Below, piece after piece: positions 49,794 to 58,058 of a DNA stretch of 64,000 nt (position 1 is the stretch's first letter; every line of letters begins with the position of its first letter). Source of the stretch: Pseudomonas sp. J452 (lineage in GTDB: Bacteria > Pseudomonadota > Gammaproteobacteria > Pseudomonadales > Pseudomonadaceae). Location of the stretch: positions 2,790,001 to 2,854,000 of the forward strand of contig NZ_CP088294.1 in NCBI RefSeq assembly GCF_024666525.1, given 5' to 3'. The translations under genes were made by a program, and so were the position numbers. The notes under the pieces were generated by a model. It was not told where the DNA came from, made no database searches, and saw only the letters and a program-made list of their open reading frames with translations.

Positions 49794-50026
49794 AGCGGGA
49801 CCTTTTTAATGAATGGGGTTAGGGAACCCATGCCTGCCGGGATTGGCAGGCGGCGCGCATTCTATCTGCTTGCTCAGCTTTGTACAAAAAACAAACAGCA
49901 GCTGTGGGGCGAAAAACTGCCGTTCGGCCGGTGCTGAGTGGCTTTTTGCATAACAGAGGCGGTCATTTACCCTGACAACCGGTAATCTATGCGGCTGTTT
50001 TGCTGATTTTTGTCGAGGTATCCCCC

Positions 50027-51364
50027 GTGTTCGCCCAATTCGCCCTGCATGAACGCCTGCTCAAGGCCGTCGCCGAGCTCAACTTCACCGAGCCGACGCC
50101 GGTGCAGCAAGCGGCGATTCCGCCGGCACTGGAAGGGCGCGACCTGCGGGTGACGGCGCAGACTGGCAGCGGCAAGACCGCGGCCTTCGTCCTGCCGCTG
50201 CTCAACCGCCTGATGGGCGATGCCCTGCCGCGGGTAACCATCCGTGCGCTGATCCTGCTGCCGACCCGCGAACTGGCGCAGCAGACGCTCAAGGAAGTCG
50301 AACGTTTCTCCCAGTTCACCTTCATCAAGTCGGGGATGATCACCGGCGGCGAAGACTTCAAGGTACAGGCGGCCATGCTGCGCAAGGTGCCGGACATCCT
50401 CATCGGCACTCCGGGGCGCCTGCTCGAACACCTCAACGCCGGCACCCTCAAGCTCAACGACGTGGAAGTGCTGATCCTCGACGAAGCCGACCGCATGCTC
50501 GACATGGGCTTCTCCGAAGACGTGCAGCGCCTGGGCAAGGAGTGCAGCAACCGTCAGCAGACCATGCTGTTCTCCGCCACCAGTGGCGGCAATGGCTTGC
50601 GCGAGATGGTCGCCAGCGTGCTGCGCGAGCCGGTGCACCTCAAGCTCAACAGCGTCAGCGAGCTGAACGAGGGCACCCGCCAGCAGATCATCACTGCCGA
50701 CCACAACTACCACAAGGAACGGCTGGTCGAGTGGCTGCTGGCCAACGAGACCTACCAGAAGGCGATCATCTTCACCAACACCCGCGTCCAGGCCGATCGC
50801 CTGTGGGGCAAGCTGGTGGCGGCCGAGCACAAGGTGTACGTGCTGCACGGCGAGAAGGATCAGAAGGATCGCAAGCTGGCCATCGACCGCATCAAGCAGG
50901 GCGGGGCCAAGGTCCTGGTCGCTACCGACGTGGCCGCCCGTGGCCTGGATGTCGACGGTATGGATCTGGTGATCAACTTCGACATGCCGCGTTCCGGCGA
51001 TGACTACGTGCACCGCATCGGTCGTACCGGGCGTGCCGGTGGCGAAGGCCTGGCGATCTCGCTGATTACCCACAGCGACTGGAGCCTGATGTCGAGCATC
51101 GAACGCTACCTCAAACAGCGTTTCGAACGGCGCAATATCAAGGACCTGAAGGGCATCTACCAGGGGCCGAAGAACCTCAAGGCCTCCGGCAAGCCGGTCG
51201 GGCCGAAGAAGAAAAAGGTCGACAAGAAGGACGCCAAGAAACCGGGCGCCAAGGCGGCCGCACCGAAGCGCAAGCCGACTGCGCGACCGAACAATGCCCC
51301 CTCCGCGGTGGTCAGCCAGGATGGCCTGGCACCGCTCAAGCGCAAGAAGCCGACGGCGGAATAA
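50027..51364 (+). CDS. DEAD-box ATP-dependent RNA helicase
   Basis: A 445-aa helicase with all core motifs: Q motif region, A-Q-T-G-S-G-K-T, P-T-R-E-L-A, T-P-G-R, D-E-A-D, S-A-T, and H-R-I-G-R-T-G-R-A-G. The C-terminal tail (about 375-445) is Lys/Ala/Pro-rich and disordered, as in RNA-binding tails of RhlE/SrmB-type proteins. The GTG at 50027 has a GAGG site 8 nt upstream and starts the conserved F-A-Q-F-A-L-H; the TTG at 50000 is less likely. It ends with a strong terminator. Confidence 0.93.
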   Translation: MFAQFALHERLLKAVAELNFTEPTPVQQAAIPPALEGRDLRVTAQTGSGKTAAFVLPLLNRLMGDALPRVTIRALILLPTRELAQQTLKEVERFSQFTFIKSGMITGGEDFKVQAAMLRKVPDILIGTPGRLLEHLNAGTLKLNDVEVLILDEADRMLDMGFSEDVQRLGKECSNRQQTMLFSATSGGNGLREMVASVLREPVHLKLNSVSELNEGTRQQIITADHNYHKERLVEWLLANETYQKAIIFTNTRVQADRLWGKLVAAEHKVYVLHGEKDQKDRKLAIDRIKQGGAKVLVATDVAARGLDVDGMDLVINFDMPRSGDDYVHRIGRTGRAGGEGLAISLITHSDWSLMSSIERYLKQRFERRNIKDLKGIYQGPKNLKASGKPVGPKKKKVDKKDAKKPGAKAAAPKRKPTARPNNAPSAVVSQDGLAPLKRKKPTAE

Positions 51365-51365
51365 A

Positions 51366-51393
51366 AAGAGGGGGCCAGATGGCCCCCTTTTTT
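51366..51393 (+). terminator. Terminator after the DEAD-box helicase gene
   Basis: Stem AGGGGGCC/GGCCCCCT with loop AGAT, preceded by A-rich and followed by T-rich tracts, so it can work in both directions for the convergent quinone reductase gene. Confidence 0.92.
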
Positions 51394-51411
51394 ATTGCCT
51401 GGCTGGTTCTA

Positions 51412-52388
51412 TCAGGGAACGATCAGGACTTTTCCGCCGCGTTCGCCACTGGCGGCTGCGGCAATGGCCTGCTTGATCTGGCTGATATTGAAGGTGGCGG
51501 CGACGCGTGCCTTGAGCTTGCCGGCAGCGATCAGTTGGGTCAGCTCGCCGAAGACCTTGAACTGCTCGGCCGGGGTGGCCTTCTGGAACCACTTGGCCAG
51601 CCAGAAGCCGCGCAGGGTCACGTCGCGGAAGACGAACGAGGCGGCCGAAACCTGGCACGGCTGGCCGCTCATCAAACCGTAGTTGACCAGAGTGCCGCCT
51701 TCGCCAAGGGAGGCGGCCAGGTGGTCGGTGGCCGTGCCGCCAATGGCATCGATACCCAGGAGTACCGGGGTGCCGCCAGTGGCTTCGCGTACCCGCTTGT
51801 GCAGGTCCGGACCATCCACCAGTACCACATCACCGCCTTCGGCCTTGACCTCGGCGATGGCCGACTCGCGGCGCACCACGTTGATGGTCTTGAAGCCGCG
51901 CAGCTTGGCCAGCTGGATCAGGTAGCCACCGACGCCCGAGTTGGCCGCGTTCTGGATCACCCAGTCGCCAGGCTTGAGGTCGACAAACTCGCTGAGCAGC
52001 AAGGAGGCGGTCGGTGGATTGATGGTCATCATCGCCAGTTGCTGCGGATCGGCGTCCGGCAGCGGAATCAGTTTGTTGGCGGCGGCGTGCAGGTGGGTCA
52101 CCCAGGTACCGCTACCGACCGGCAGCAGCACGGTCTGGCCAACCTTGAGGTTGCTCACGCCTTCACCCAGGGCTTCGACGCGGCCGACGCCTTCGTTGCC
52201 GCCGATTGCCGGCAGGGGGGCAGCATGCCGTACTCGCCAGTCAGAGTGAGCACGTCGGACGGGTTGATCGGCGCAGCCAGCACCTTGACCAGTACCTGGC
52301 CGGCCGGCAGCGCTGGCAGGGTCAGTTCGACCGCTTCGATAACATCCTGAGGCACCTTGCCGCGGTGCTGGTATTCGGCTTTGAGCAT
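51412..52388 (-). pseudogene. Quinone reductase / zinc-less alcohol dehydrogenase, single-base frameshift
   Basis: An MDR-superfamily NAD(P)H oxidoreductase of about 325 aa split over two frames. The N-terminus (M-L-K-A-E-Y-Q-H-R-G, from ATG 52388 with a GGAG site) runs to G-M-L-P-P; the rest (L-P-A-I-G-G-N-E-G-V-G-R-V-E onward, with G-V-G-G-Y-L-I-Q-L-A-K) is in another frame. A run of six G on the plus strand at 52215-52220 would need seven to restore the frame. Everything else is intact, so this is a recent mutation, a slippage site or a sequencing error. Confidence 0.85.
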
Positions 52389-52535
52389 GGGGTTTCTCCA
52401 AACGATCCATGGAACAGACCCACGCAGTCTAGCCCCTAGTCGCCGGCCATGGATGAATCCCCGGACATACGCCATGGTGATGGCGCGGCACGCGCTGCTG
52501 GGCCTATCCTAGAAAGATTCTTTGGGGGTGCAGGC

Positions 52536-53261
52536 ATGCCGTGTCGCTGTTGGCTATGGGGGTTGATGCTGCTGGCATCCGGCGTAATGGCCGAGCCGCT
52601 ACACATCGGTTTCGGCACGCACAAACCGCCTTACATCTTCGAGAATGAAGCACGCGGCCTGGAGTACGACATCGTCGCCGCGGCGGTGAGCGCCGCGGGC
52701 TTTACCCTGGAAGCACGCTACGCGCCGATGGAGCGCCTGCACCTGGCGCTGCGCCGGGGCGAGCTGGACGGCATCGCTACGACCAATCCGCAGAGCGGTA
52801 TCGAGGCCTACTACTCGGTGCCCTATATCCACTATCACAACGCGGCGGTGGCCTTGTCCGCGCGCGGCTATCGAATCAGCAGTATCGCCGAGCTGGCGAA
52901 TTACTCGATCAGCACCTTCCAGCGTGCCCGTTTTCTATTGGGGCCGGAGTTTCAGGCCATGGCCGAAGCCAATCCGCGCTATCGCGAGGAGGCCCAGCAG
53001 ATCAACCGTAACCGTCTGCTCTACAGTGGCCGCATCGATGTGGTGGTGGGGGACTCGCGGATCCTGCGCTATTTCAATCGCGAAGTGGCCGAGCAGGTCG
53101 ATACCACTCAGCCGCTGACCTGGTACATGTTGCTGCCGGCGACACCCTATAGCGTTGGTTTTCGCCTGGACGAGCAGCGCGAGCGTTTCGAACTCGGCCT
53201 GGCGACGATACGGGCCAATGGTGAGTATCTGCGGATCGAGCAACGCTACGCCGACTACTGA
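52536..53261 (+). CDS. Periplasmic solute-binding protein, family 3
   Basis: A 241-aa SBP_bac_3-type protein. The signal peptide ends near V-M-A-E-P; the domain begins H-I-G-F-G-T-H-K-P-P-Y-I-F-E-N and includes G-L-E-Y-D-I-V and R-G-E-L-D-G-I-A. No transporter genes are nearby, as with the protein at 38194. The start was placed at the ATG that opens the signal peptide; an upstream frame to 52449 lacks one. Confidence 0.85.
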   Translation: MPCRCWLWGLMLLASGVMAEPLHIGFGTHKPPYIFENEARGLEYDIVAAAVSAAGFTLEARYAPMERLHLALRRGELDGIATTNPQSGIEAYYSVPYIHYHNAAVALSARGYRISSIAELANYSISTFQRARFLLGPEFQAMAEANPRYREEAQQINRNRLLYSGRIDVVVGDSRILRYFNREVAEQVDTTQPLTWYMLLPATPYSVGFRLDEQRERFELGLATIRANGEYLRIEQRYADY

Positions 53262-53352
53262 GGGCCGGTCTGCGATCTTTATCGCGACAATCGGCGCAGA
53301 CTGGTGGTGGAAGCCGCATCGGTAGCCCAACTACAACGCCGCAATAGCCGGT

Positions 53353-54075
53353 TTAGAACTTCTCGTTCGGCCCCAGATAGCGCCACTGGCCAACCGGCAG
53401 CTTGGCCATGCCGGTGCGGCCGATACGCAGGCGACGAATTCCCACCAGCTGCAGGCCGACGCTTTCGCACATGAAGCGGATCTGTCCCGGCTGGGTCGCC
53501 TTGATGGCGAAGCGCAGGCGGTTTTCGCTCTGCCAGCTGACCTTGCACGGGGCCAGCGTCACACCCTTGTAGCTGAGACCGAAGGCCAGGCGCTTGAGGC
53601 CGTTGCCGACCATCTCGCCGCCGACCTCGACCACGTATTCGTGTTCCAGCTGGTCGGCGTCGTCCTTGAGCAGGCGGATCACCGAGCGGTTCTGGCTGAA
53701 CACCAGCAGGCCGCTGGCATCGGTTTCCAGTGGGGTGAGCATGTCCAGGCGGGTGAAATGGCGCTGCAACGGGCGAATGCCGCTGGCATCGTTTTCCATC
53801 TGGTTGGCCAGTGTCAGCAGTTGCTGTACGGAGTTGGCCCCCATGCCGCAGCCCAGGCCGGCGGGCTTGTGCAGGATGATGGTCACCGGCGGCAGGGTTT
53901 CCGCCACGGCGCCGGGCAGCAGGGCGATGGTTTCGTCGCGCACCTTGAACTGCGGCTCTTCCACCACGCGCCCGTCGACGGTGACCCAGCCGTTCTCGAT
54001 ATACAGCTCCGCCTCGCGGCGCGAGCAGGGCAGCTGTTGGGTCAGGCGTTTGGACAGGCGCTCGGGTTCGCTCAT
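53353..54075 (-). CDS. RluF/RsuA-family RNA pseudouridine synthase
   Basis: A 240-aa enzyme. An N-terminal S4 domain (L-S-K-R-L-T-Q-Q-L-P-C-S-R-R-E-A-E-L-Y-I) precedes the synthase domain with the catalytic Asp in R-L-D-M-L-T-P-L-E-T-D-A-S-G-L-L. The spacing in this motif is wider than the usual R-L-D-x-x-T-x-G-L, a feature of the RluF-like branch. No good ribosome site exists for the ATG at 54075 or the GTG at 54090. It likely modifies 23S rRNA or a tRNA. Confidence 0.85.
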   Translation of the reverse strand: MSEPERLSKRLTQQLPCSRREAELYIENGWVTVDGRVVEEPQFKVRDETIALLPGAVAETLPPVTIILHKPAGLGCGMGANSVQQLLTLANQMENDASGIRPLQRHFTRLDMLTPLETDASGLLVFSQNRSVIRLLKDDADQLEHEYVVEVGGEMVGNGLKRLAFGLSYKGVTLAPCKVSWQSENRLRFAIKATQPGQIRFMCESVGLQLVGIRRLRIGRTGMAKLPVGQWRYLGPNEKF

Positions 54076-54160
54076 GGTGGTAGCAGTCACAAAAGGAAAT
54101 GAAAGGTGATTGTAACCGGCTGGGAGCCTCTACCGGGATTGGGCTACAAGAATGCGGTGC

Positions 54161-54481
54161 TAGGGTCTTTTGCCGTTTCGTTCACGGCCGCGACGGAGCC
54201 CGTTTTTGCGCGGGGCTAGGCAGCGCCCGCTCCCGGCGGGCTTGCTGCATTCACCACATCCATGTGGATCGCGCGAGACGCGAGGTTTGATCGTCCAAAT
54301 GAGCCGTCGAGTAATGACGTTCCGCGCAAAAACAGGCCCGTCCCTGCGGGTTGCGCGCAAAATCGCGCCATGCGTCGTTGCGGGACTTGCCAAGGGAATG
54401 ACCATTGCCGGCGTCCCGCGCCTAGCCTGGCGCGATTTTGCGCAGCAACGCGGTTCGCGAACGAAACGGCAACAGACCCTA
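54161..54481. mobile_element. MITE family 2, copy 2 (TA flanks, inverted)
   Basis: A 321-bp element flanked by TA, an inverted copy of 47699-47964 with extensive identity. Ends are GGGTCTTTTGCCGTTTCG and, complemented, GGGTCTGTTGCCGTTTCG. It carries an extra block of about 54 bp (54213-54268) absent from copy 1. Its right end lies 14 bp before the start codon of the sugar dehydrogenase gene and directly before the ribosome site. The rest of 54076-54160 shows no gene. Confidence 0.85.
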
Positions 54482-54495
54482 ATGGAGATATCAAC

Positions 54496-55626
54496 ATGGT
54501 CAGAAATTTCCTGCTCAGCCTGCTCCTGGGCTTGCCACTGCTGACGCTGGCGGATGTGGAGGAGAGCGAACTGGGCGTGCTGCAGCTGCACGAAGTGGTG
54601 CGTGGCCTGGAGCATCCCTGGAGCGTGGCTTTTCTACCGGATGCTCAGGGCAGCCTGATCACCGAGCGGCCGGGGCGCCTGCGCTGGCTGGATGCCAAGG
54701 GGCGGCTGTCGGCGCCGCTCGCCGGTGTGCCGCCGGTATTCGCGGTGGGCCAGGGCGGCTTGCTGGATGTCGTGCTGTCGCCAGACTTTGCTCGCGATCG
54801 GCTGGTCTATCTCAGCTATGCCGAGGCCGCTGCCAGTGGCGACTTGGCCGGTACGGCTGTGGGGCGCGCGCGCCTGGCGGACGATGGGCGCAGCCTGGAG
54901 CAGTTCCAGGTGATTTTTCGCCAGGCGCCCAAGCTGTCCAGTGGCATTCACTTTGGCTCGCGCCTGGTGTTCGATCGCCAGGGGCTGCTGTTCATCACTT
55001 TGGGCGAGAACAACCAGCGCGCTACCGCCCAGGAGCTCGACAAGTTGCAGGGCAAGCTGGTGCGCATCCAGGCGGATGGCCGGGTGCCGGCCGACAACCC
55101 CTTTGTCGGACGGGCCGGGGCGCGGGCGGAAATCTGGTCCTACGGCCACCGCAACCCTCAAGGTGCGGCGCTCAATCCCTGGACGGGCCAGCTGTGGCTG
55201 CATGAGCACGGTCCGCGCGGCGGTGACGAGATCAATATTCCCCAGGCCGGCAAGAACTACGGCTGGCCTTTGGCGACCCACGGCGTCAACTACAGCTTCC
55301 TGCCGATCCCGGAAGCCGAGGGGGAGCGAGTGGCCGGTACGGAGCCGCCGCTGCATGTCTGGGAAAAGTCGCCGGCGCTTTCGGGTATGGCGTTTTATTC
55401 GGCCGAGCGCTTCCCGGCCTGGCAGCACAGTCTGTTCATTGGTGCCCTGGCCGGGCAGGCGCTGATCCGCCTGCAGCTCGATGGCGACCAGGTGGTGCAT
55501 GAGGAGCGCTTGCTGACGGAGCGCGGCTGGCGCATCCGCGACGTGCGCCAGGGCCCGGACGGCTATCTCTATCTGCTCACCGACGAGGCGGACGGCAAAT
55601 TGCTACGCCTGGGGCTGCGGCCCTAG
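54496..55626 (+). CDS. PQQ-dependent soluble sugar dehydrogenase (YliI/Asd-like)
   Basis: A 376-aa six-bladed beta-propeller with a signal peptide (cleavage near L-T-L-A-D). Family motifs are L-E-H-P-W-S-V-A-F-L-P-D, I-T-E-R-P-G-R-L, G-G-L-L-D-V, S-Y-G-H-R-N-P-Q-G and H-G-P-R-G-G-D-E-I-N. It would oxidise aldose sugars in the periplasm with PQQ. GGAG site 9 nt before the ATG. The MITE just upstream probably replaced or disrupted its native leader, so expression may depend on a promoter in the element. Confidence 0.9.
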   Translation: MVRNFLLSLLLGLPLLTLADVEESELGVLQLHEVVRGLEHPWSVAFLPDAQGSLITERPGRLRWLDAKGRLSAPLAGVPPVFAVGQGGLLDVVLSPDFARDRLVYLSYAEAAASGDLAGTAVGRARLADDGRSLEQFQVIFRQAPKLSSGIHFGSRLVFDRQGLLFITLGENNQRATAQELDKLQGKLVRIQADGRVPADNPFVGRAGARAEIWSYGHRNPQGAALNPWTGQLWLHEHGPRGGDEINIPQAGKNYGWPLATHGVNYSFLPIPEAEGERVAGTEPPLHVWEKSPALSGMAFYSAERFPAWQHSLFIGALAGQALIRLQLDGDQVVHEERLLTERGWRIRDVRQGPDGYLYLLTDEADGKLLRLGLRP

Positions 55627-55709
55627 CAGTCTGGAGCTGAGTCAAGACGGGCATTGCCCCGAGGTGTGCACGCGCACCGTGCCCGTCTGGCTTGAGGTGG
55701 TGAACTGTT

Positions 55710-56375
55710 CTAGCGGTTACGCGCGCCGCCGAACGAGCCGCAGCCGCGGTAGATCTGTCCGTCCAGGCGCAGCTCGGCGCTCAGGTGCTGCACCGTGCCG
55801 CTCATGCTGTCGGTGCAGCGTTGCGGGGCGACCCACAGGTCCAGGCGCTGGCCGTTGGCTTCGCTGCTCAGGCTGAAGCGCCCGTCTGGCAGTGCTTCTT
55901 CCAGATAGGGCAGGGCGAGCGCCGGCTGGCCGGGGCGCAGCAAGGCCAGGCCCTTGCCGGTGACGTTGATGCTCCAGTCCGGCTCATGGCCATTGGCGCG
56001 CAGAAGCAGGCGCTGGAAGCCGGCTTCGTTGCAGGCCGGGCCTTCGCGCTGGATGCGGTACACCTCGCTGAGCAGCAGCTGACCATCGGCACCCTCTAGC
56101 GAACTGGCGCCGAGCTGGCCACTGACATCGGCGAACAGCGGGCCGGGGCCGTCGGCGAGCAGCTCTGCCGCTTCGCGCACGATGTCGGTACTGCCGTCGT
56201 TGCTGATGCTGAACTGACGTTGCTCGCCGCAGGGACGGAACTGCAGGCCGCTAGTGCCGGCGCTCAGCTCACCCTGCAGACGCTGCATGGGCAGCGGTGG
56301 CTCAGGCTGCTTGAATACCTGGCAACCGGCGAACAGCGGCACGAGGACGAACAACAGGGAACGGGCAGGCGACAT
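55710..56375 (-). CDS. COG3650-type lipoprotein
   Basis: A 221-aa lipoprotein. Signal peptide with lipobox F-A-G-C (Cys at about 18). Two repeats follow: F-R-P-C-G-E-Q-R-Q-F and a C-terminal segment D-L-W-V-A-P-Q-R-C-T-D-S-M-S-G with Cys pairs. The pattern resembles COG3650/heat-shock HslJ-related envelope proteins. The function is unknown. The start at M-S-P-A-R-S was chosen to give a proper signal peptide; an extra six codons upstream are possible. Confidence 0.75.
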   Translation of the reverse strand: MSPARSLLFVLVPLFAGCQVFKQPEPPLPMQRLQGELSAGTSGLQFRPCGEQRQFSISNDGSTDIVREAAELLADGPGPLFADVSGQLGASSLEGADGQLLLSEVYRIQREGPACNEAGFQRLLLRANGHEPDWSINVTGKGLALLRPGQPALALPYLEEALPDGRFSLSSEANGQRLDLWVAPQRCTDSMSGTVQHLSAELRLDGQIYRGCGSFGGARNR

Positions 56376-56554
56376 GACGGGCTCTCCGGGCAAAGTGCGG
56401 CCACGTTACCCAGAGCCTGTGTCGATCTCAAGGGTTGCGGCGGTTTCCGGTGTACTGCCGGCTTGGCGATGTGCCCGACAGCATGACAGCGAAGATTCCC
56501 AGCCGGCCGTGCACATGTCAGGCTAGCGACCTTTGTCACTCCAGGGATAGCCGC

Positions 56555-57205
56555 ATGTCCAGCGAAGCCGATACCACCCCGGGCATTGACCCGCTCAGCG
56601 CCATCGAGGCGCGCATCCTCGGTTGCCTGATCGAGAAACAGGCCACCACGCCGGAAACCTACCCACTCACCGTGAATGCCGTGGTCCTGGCCTGCAACCA
56701 GAAGACCAGCCGCGAGCCGTTGATGAACCTCACCGAAGGCCAGGTCGGCCAGGGCCTGCGCAGCCTCGAAGGACGCGGCCTGAGTCGCCTGGTGATGGGC
56801 GGCCGTGCCGACCGCTGGGAGCAGCGGGCGGACAAGACCCTGGAACTGGTCAAACCGCAGGTGGCGCTGATCGGCCTGCTGCTGTTGCGCGGCCCGCAGA
56901 CCCTCAACGAATTGCTCACGCGCAGCAACCGCCTGTTCCAGTTCGATGATGTCGCCGAAGTGCAGCACCAGTTGGAGCGCCTGGCGGCCCGCGGCCTGGC
57001 ATTTCTGCTGCCGCGTCAGTCCGGTCAGCGCGAGGATCGCTACATGCACCTGCTCGGAGAGCCAGCCGATCTGGACGCCCTGCTGGCTGCCCGTAGCCAG
57101 GCCGACAGCGCGCCGCGCAGCAGTGGCGTGGACGACAGCCGCATCGCCGAACTGGAAGCCCGGGTGACGGCGCTGGAAGAGCGCCTGGCGCGTCTGGAAG
57201 GCTGA
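56555..57205 (+). CDS. yceH: YceH-family (DUF480) protein
   Basis: A 216-aa protein. It has the DUF480 winged-helix pattern [19 protein letters not shown] and [15 protein letters not shown], a second wing with R-G-P-Q-T-L-N-E-L, and a C-terminal coiled coil ([15 protein letters not shown]). The function is unknown; possible DNA binding. AGGGA ribosome site. Alone between the lipoprotein and the hemolysin-like operon. Confidence 0.92.
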   Translation: MSSEADTTPGIDPLSAIEARILGCLIEKQATTPETYPLTVNAVVLACNQKTSREPLMNLTEGQVGQGLRSLEGRGLSRLVMGGRADRWEQRADKTLELVKPQVALIGLLLLRGPQTLNELLTRSNRLFQFDDVAEVQHQLERLAARGLAFLLPRQSGQREDRYMHLLGEPADLDALLAARSQADSAPRSSGVDDSRIAELEARVTALEERLARLEG

Positions 57206-57352
57206 GCCCACGCGGATGCCTCGGCTTCCATAGGGGCACTGGTGCACGCAGTGTTCAGTCGGGGGACATAGGTATCGGCTGAGCTGTCTGGGAAGATCGC
57301 CAGGCCCTTATCGCTAGCTTCAGGATTCATTAAGACTCGCTGCAGATACTCA

Positions 57353-57376
57353 CCTCCACGAACTGTCCCGTGGAGG
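57353..57376 (+). promoter_or_regulatory. Hairpin sequestering the ribosome site of the hemolysin-like gene
   Basis: Perfect 8-bp stem CCTCCACG (57353-57360) with CGTGGAGG (57369-57376), loop of 8. The 3' arm contains the GGAGG ribosome site whose start codon is at 57384. In mRNA the site would be hidden, so translation of the operon's first gene may need the stem to open. Confidence 0.65.
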
Positions 57377-57383
57377 GAGCCCG

Positions 57384-58058
57384 ATGCATCACCCCGAGTG
57401 GAATACCGTCTTCCCGCTGCACTTCGGTGCCGATCCGCAGTGCCAATCCAGCCTCTGCCTGGTGGGCGAGCAGGATCAGCAGCGTGCGGCTTACCAGCAC
57501 TTCATCCAGCAGCGCTTCAACGAAGCCCATGGCGCCCGGGTCAGCCACTTCATGCCCGAACTGCTCGGCCTGCGCACGCCCCAGGCAGAGCTGACCGCCG
57601 TCTGTGGCGCACGCCTGGCCCGTAGCGAAGAGCTGTTTCTCGAGCAGTACCTGCAGGCGCCGGTGGAGAGCGTGATCGCCCGCCTGGCCGAGCGTCCGGT
57701 CAGTCGCAGTGAGATCGTCGAAGTCGGCAACCTGGCCGCGATCAGCCCCGGCAATGCACGCCTGATCATCATCGCCATGACCTGCCTGCTGGCCCGTCGT
57801 GGCCTGCAATGGGTGGTGTTCACCGGCGCCGCAAGCCTGATCAACAGCTTCCGCCGTCTGGGTCTGGAACCGCTGCGCCTGTGCGAGGCCGACCCGCAGC
57901 GTCTCGGCGAGCAGCAGCATGCCTGGGGCCAGTACTACGCGCAGCGGCCCCAGGTGTTTGCCGGCAATATCCAGCTTGGCTACCGCCAGCTGTGCGAGCA
58001 GGGCGTGCTGCAGCGCCTGGGTTTTTTCCTCTGTGAGGATGCCTCCCATGCAGCCTGA
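57384..58058 (+). CDS. Thermostable-hemolysin-like (GNAT-related) protein
   Basis: A 224-aa member of the thermostable hemolysin family (PF12261 type), whose fold is related to N-acyltransferases. It has L-T-A-V-C-G-A-R, E-Q-Y-L-Q-A-P-V-E and I-V-E-V-G-N-L-A-A-I-S-P-G-N-A-R, typical of the family; residues 75-190 form the acyltransferase-like core. No signal peptide. It starts a translationally coupled operon with an AMP ligase, whose start lies inside its last codons (11-bp overlap). The hemolysin name is historical; an acyl-transfer role fits the neighbours better. Confidence 0.8.
   Translation: MHHPEWNTVFPLHFGADPQCQSSLCLVGEQDQQRAAYQHFIQQRFNEAHGARVSHFMPELLGLRTPQAELTAVCGARLARSEELFLEQYLQAPVESVIARLAERPVSRSEIVEVGNLAAISPGNARLIIIAMTCLLARRGLQWVVFTGAASLINSFRRLGLEPLRLCEADPQRLGEQQHAWGQYYAQRPQVFAGNIQLGYRQLCEQGVLQRLGFFLCEDASHAA

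Noticed and set aside
49794..50026. preQ1 riboswitch in the yhhQ leader
   Set aside because: The leader was scanned for the short preQ1-I pattern (hairpin followed by an A-rich tail over the ribosome site) and no convincing match was seen.
57384..58058. Interpretation as a secreted pore-forming toxin
   Set aside because: There is no signal peptide or pore-forming region. The fold family is acyltransferase-like and the operon is metabolic.
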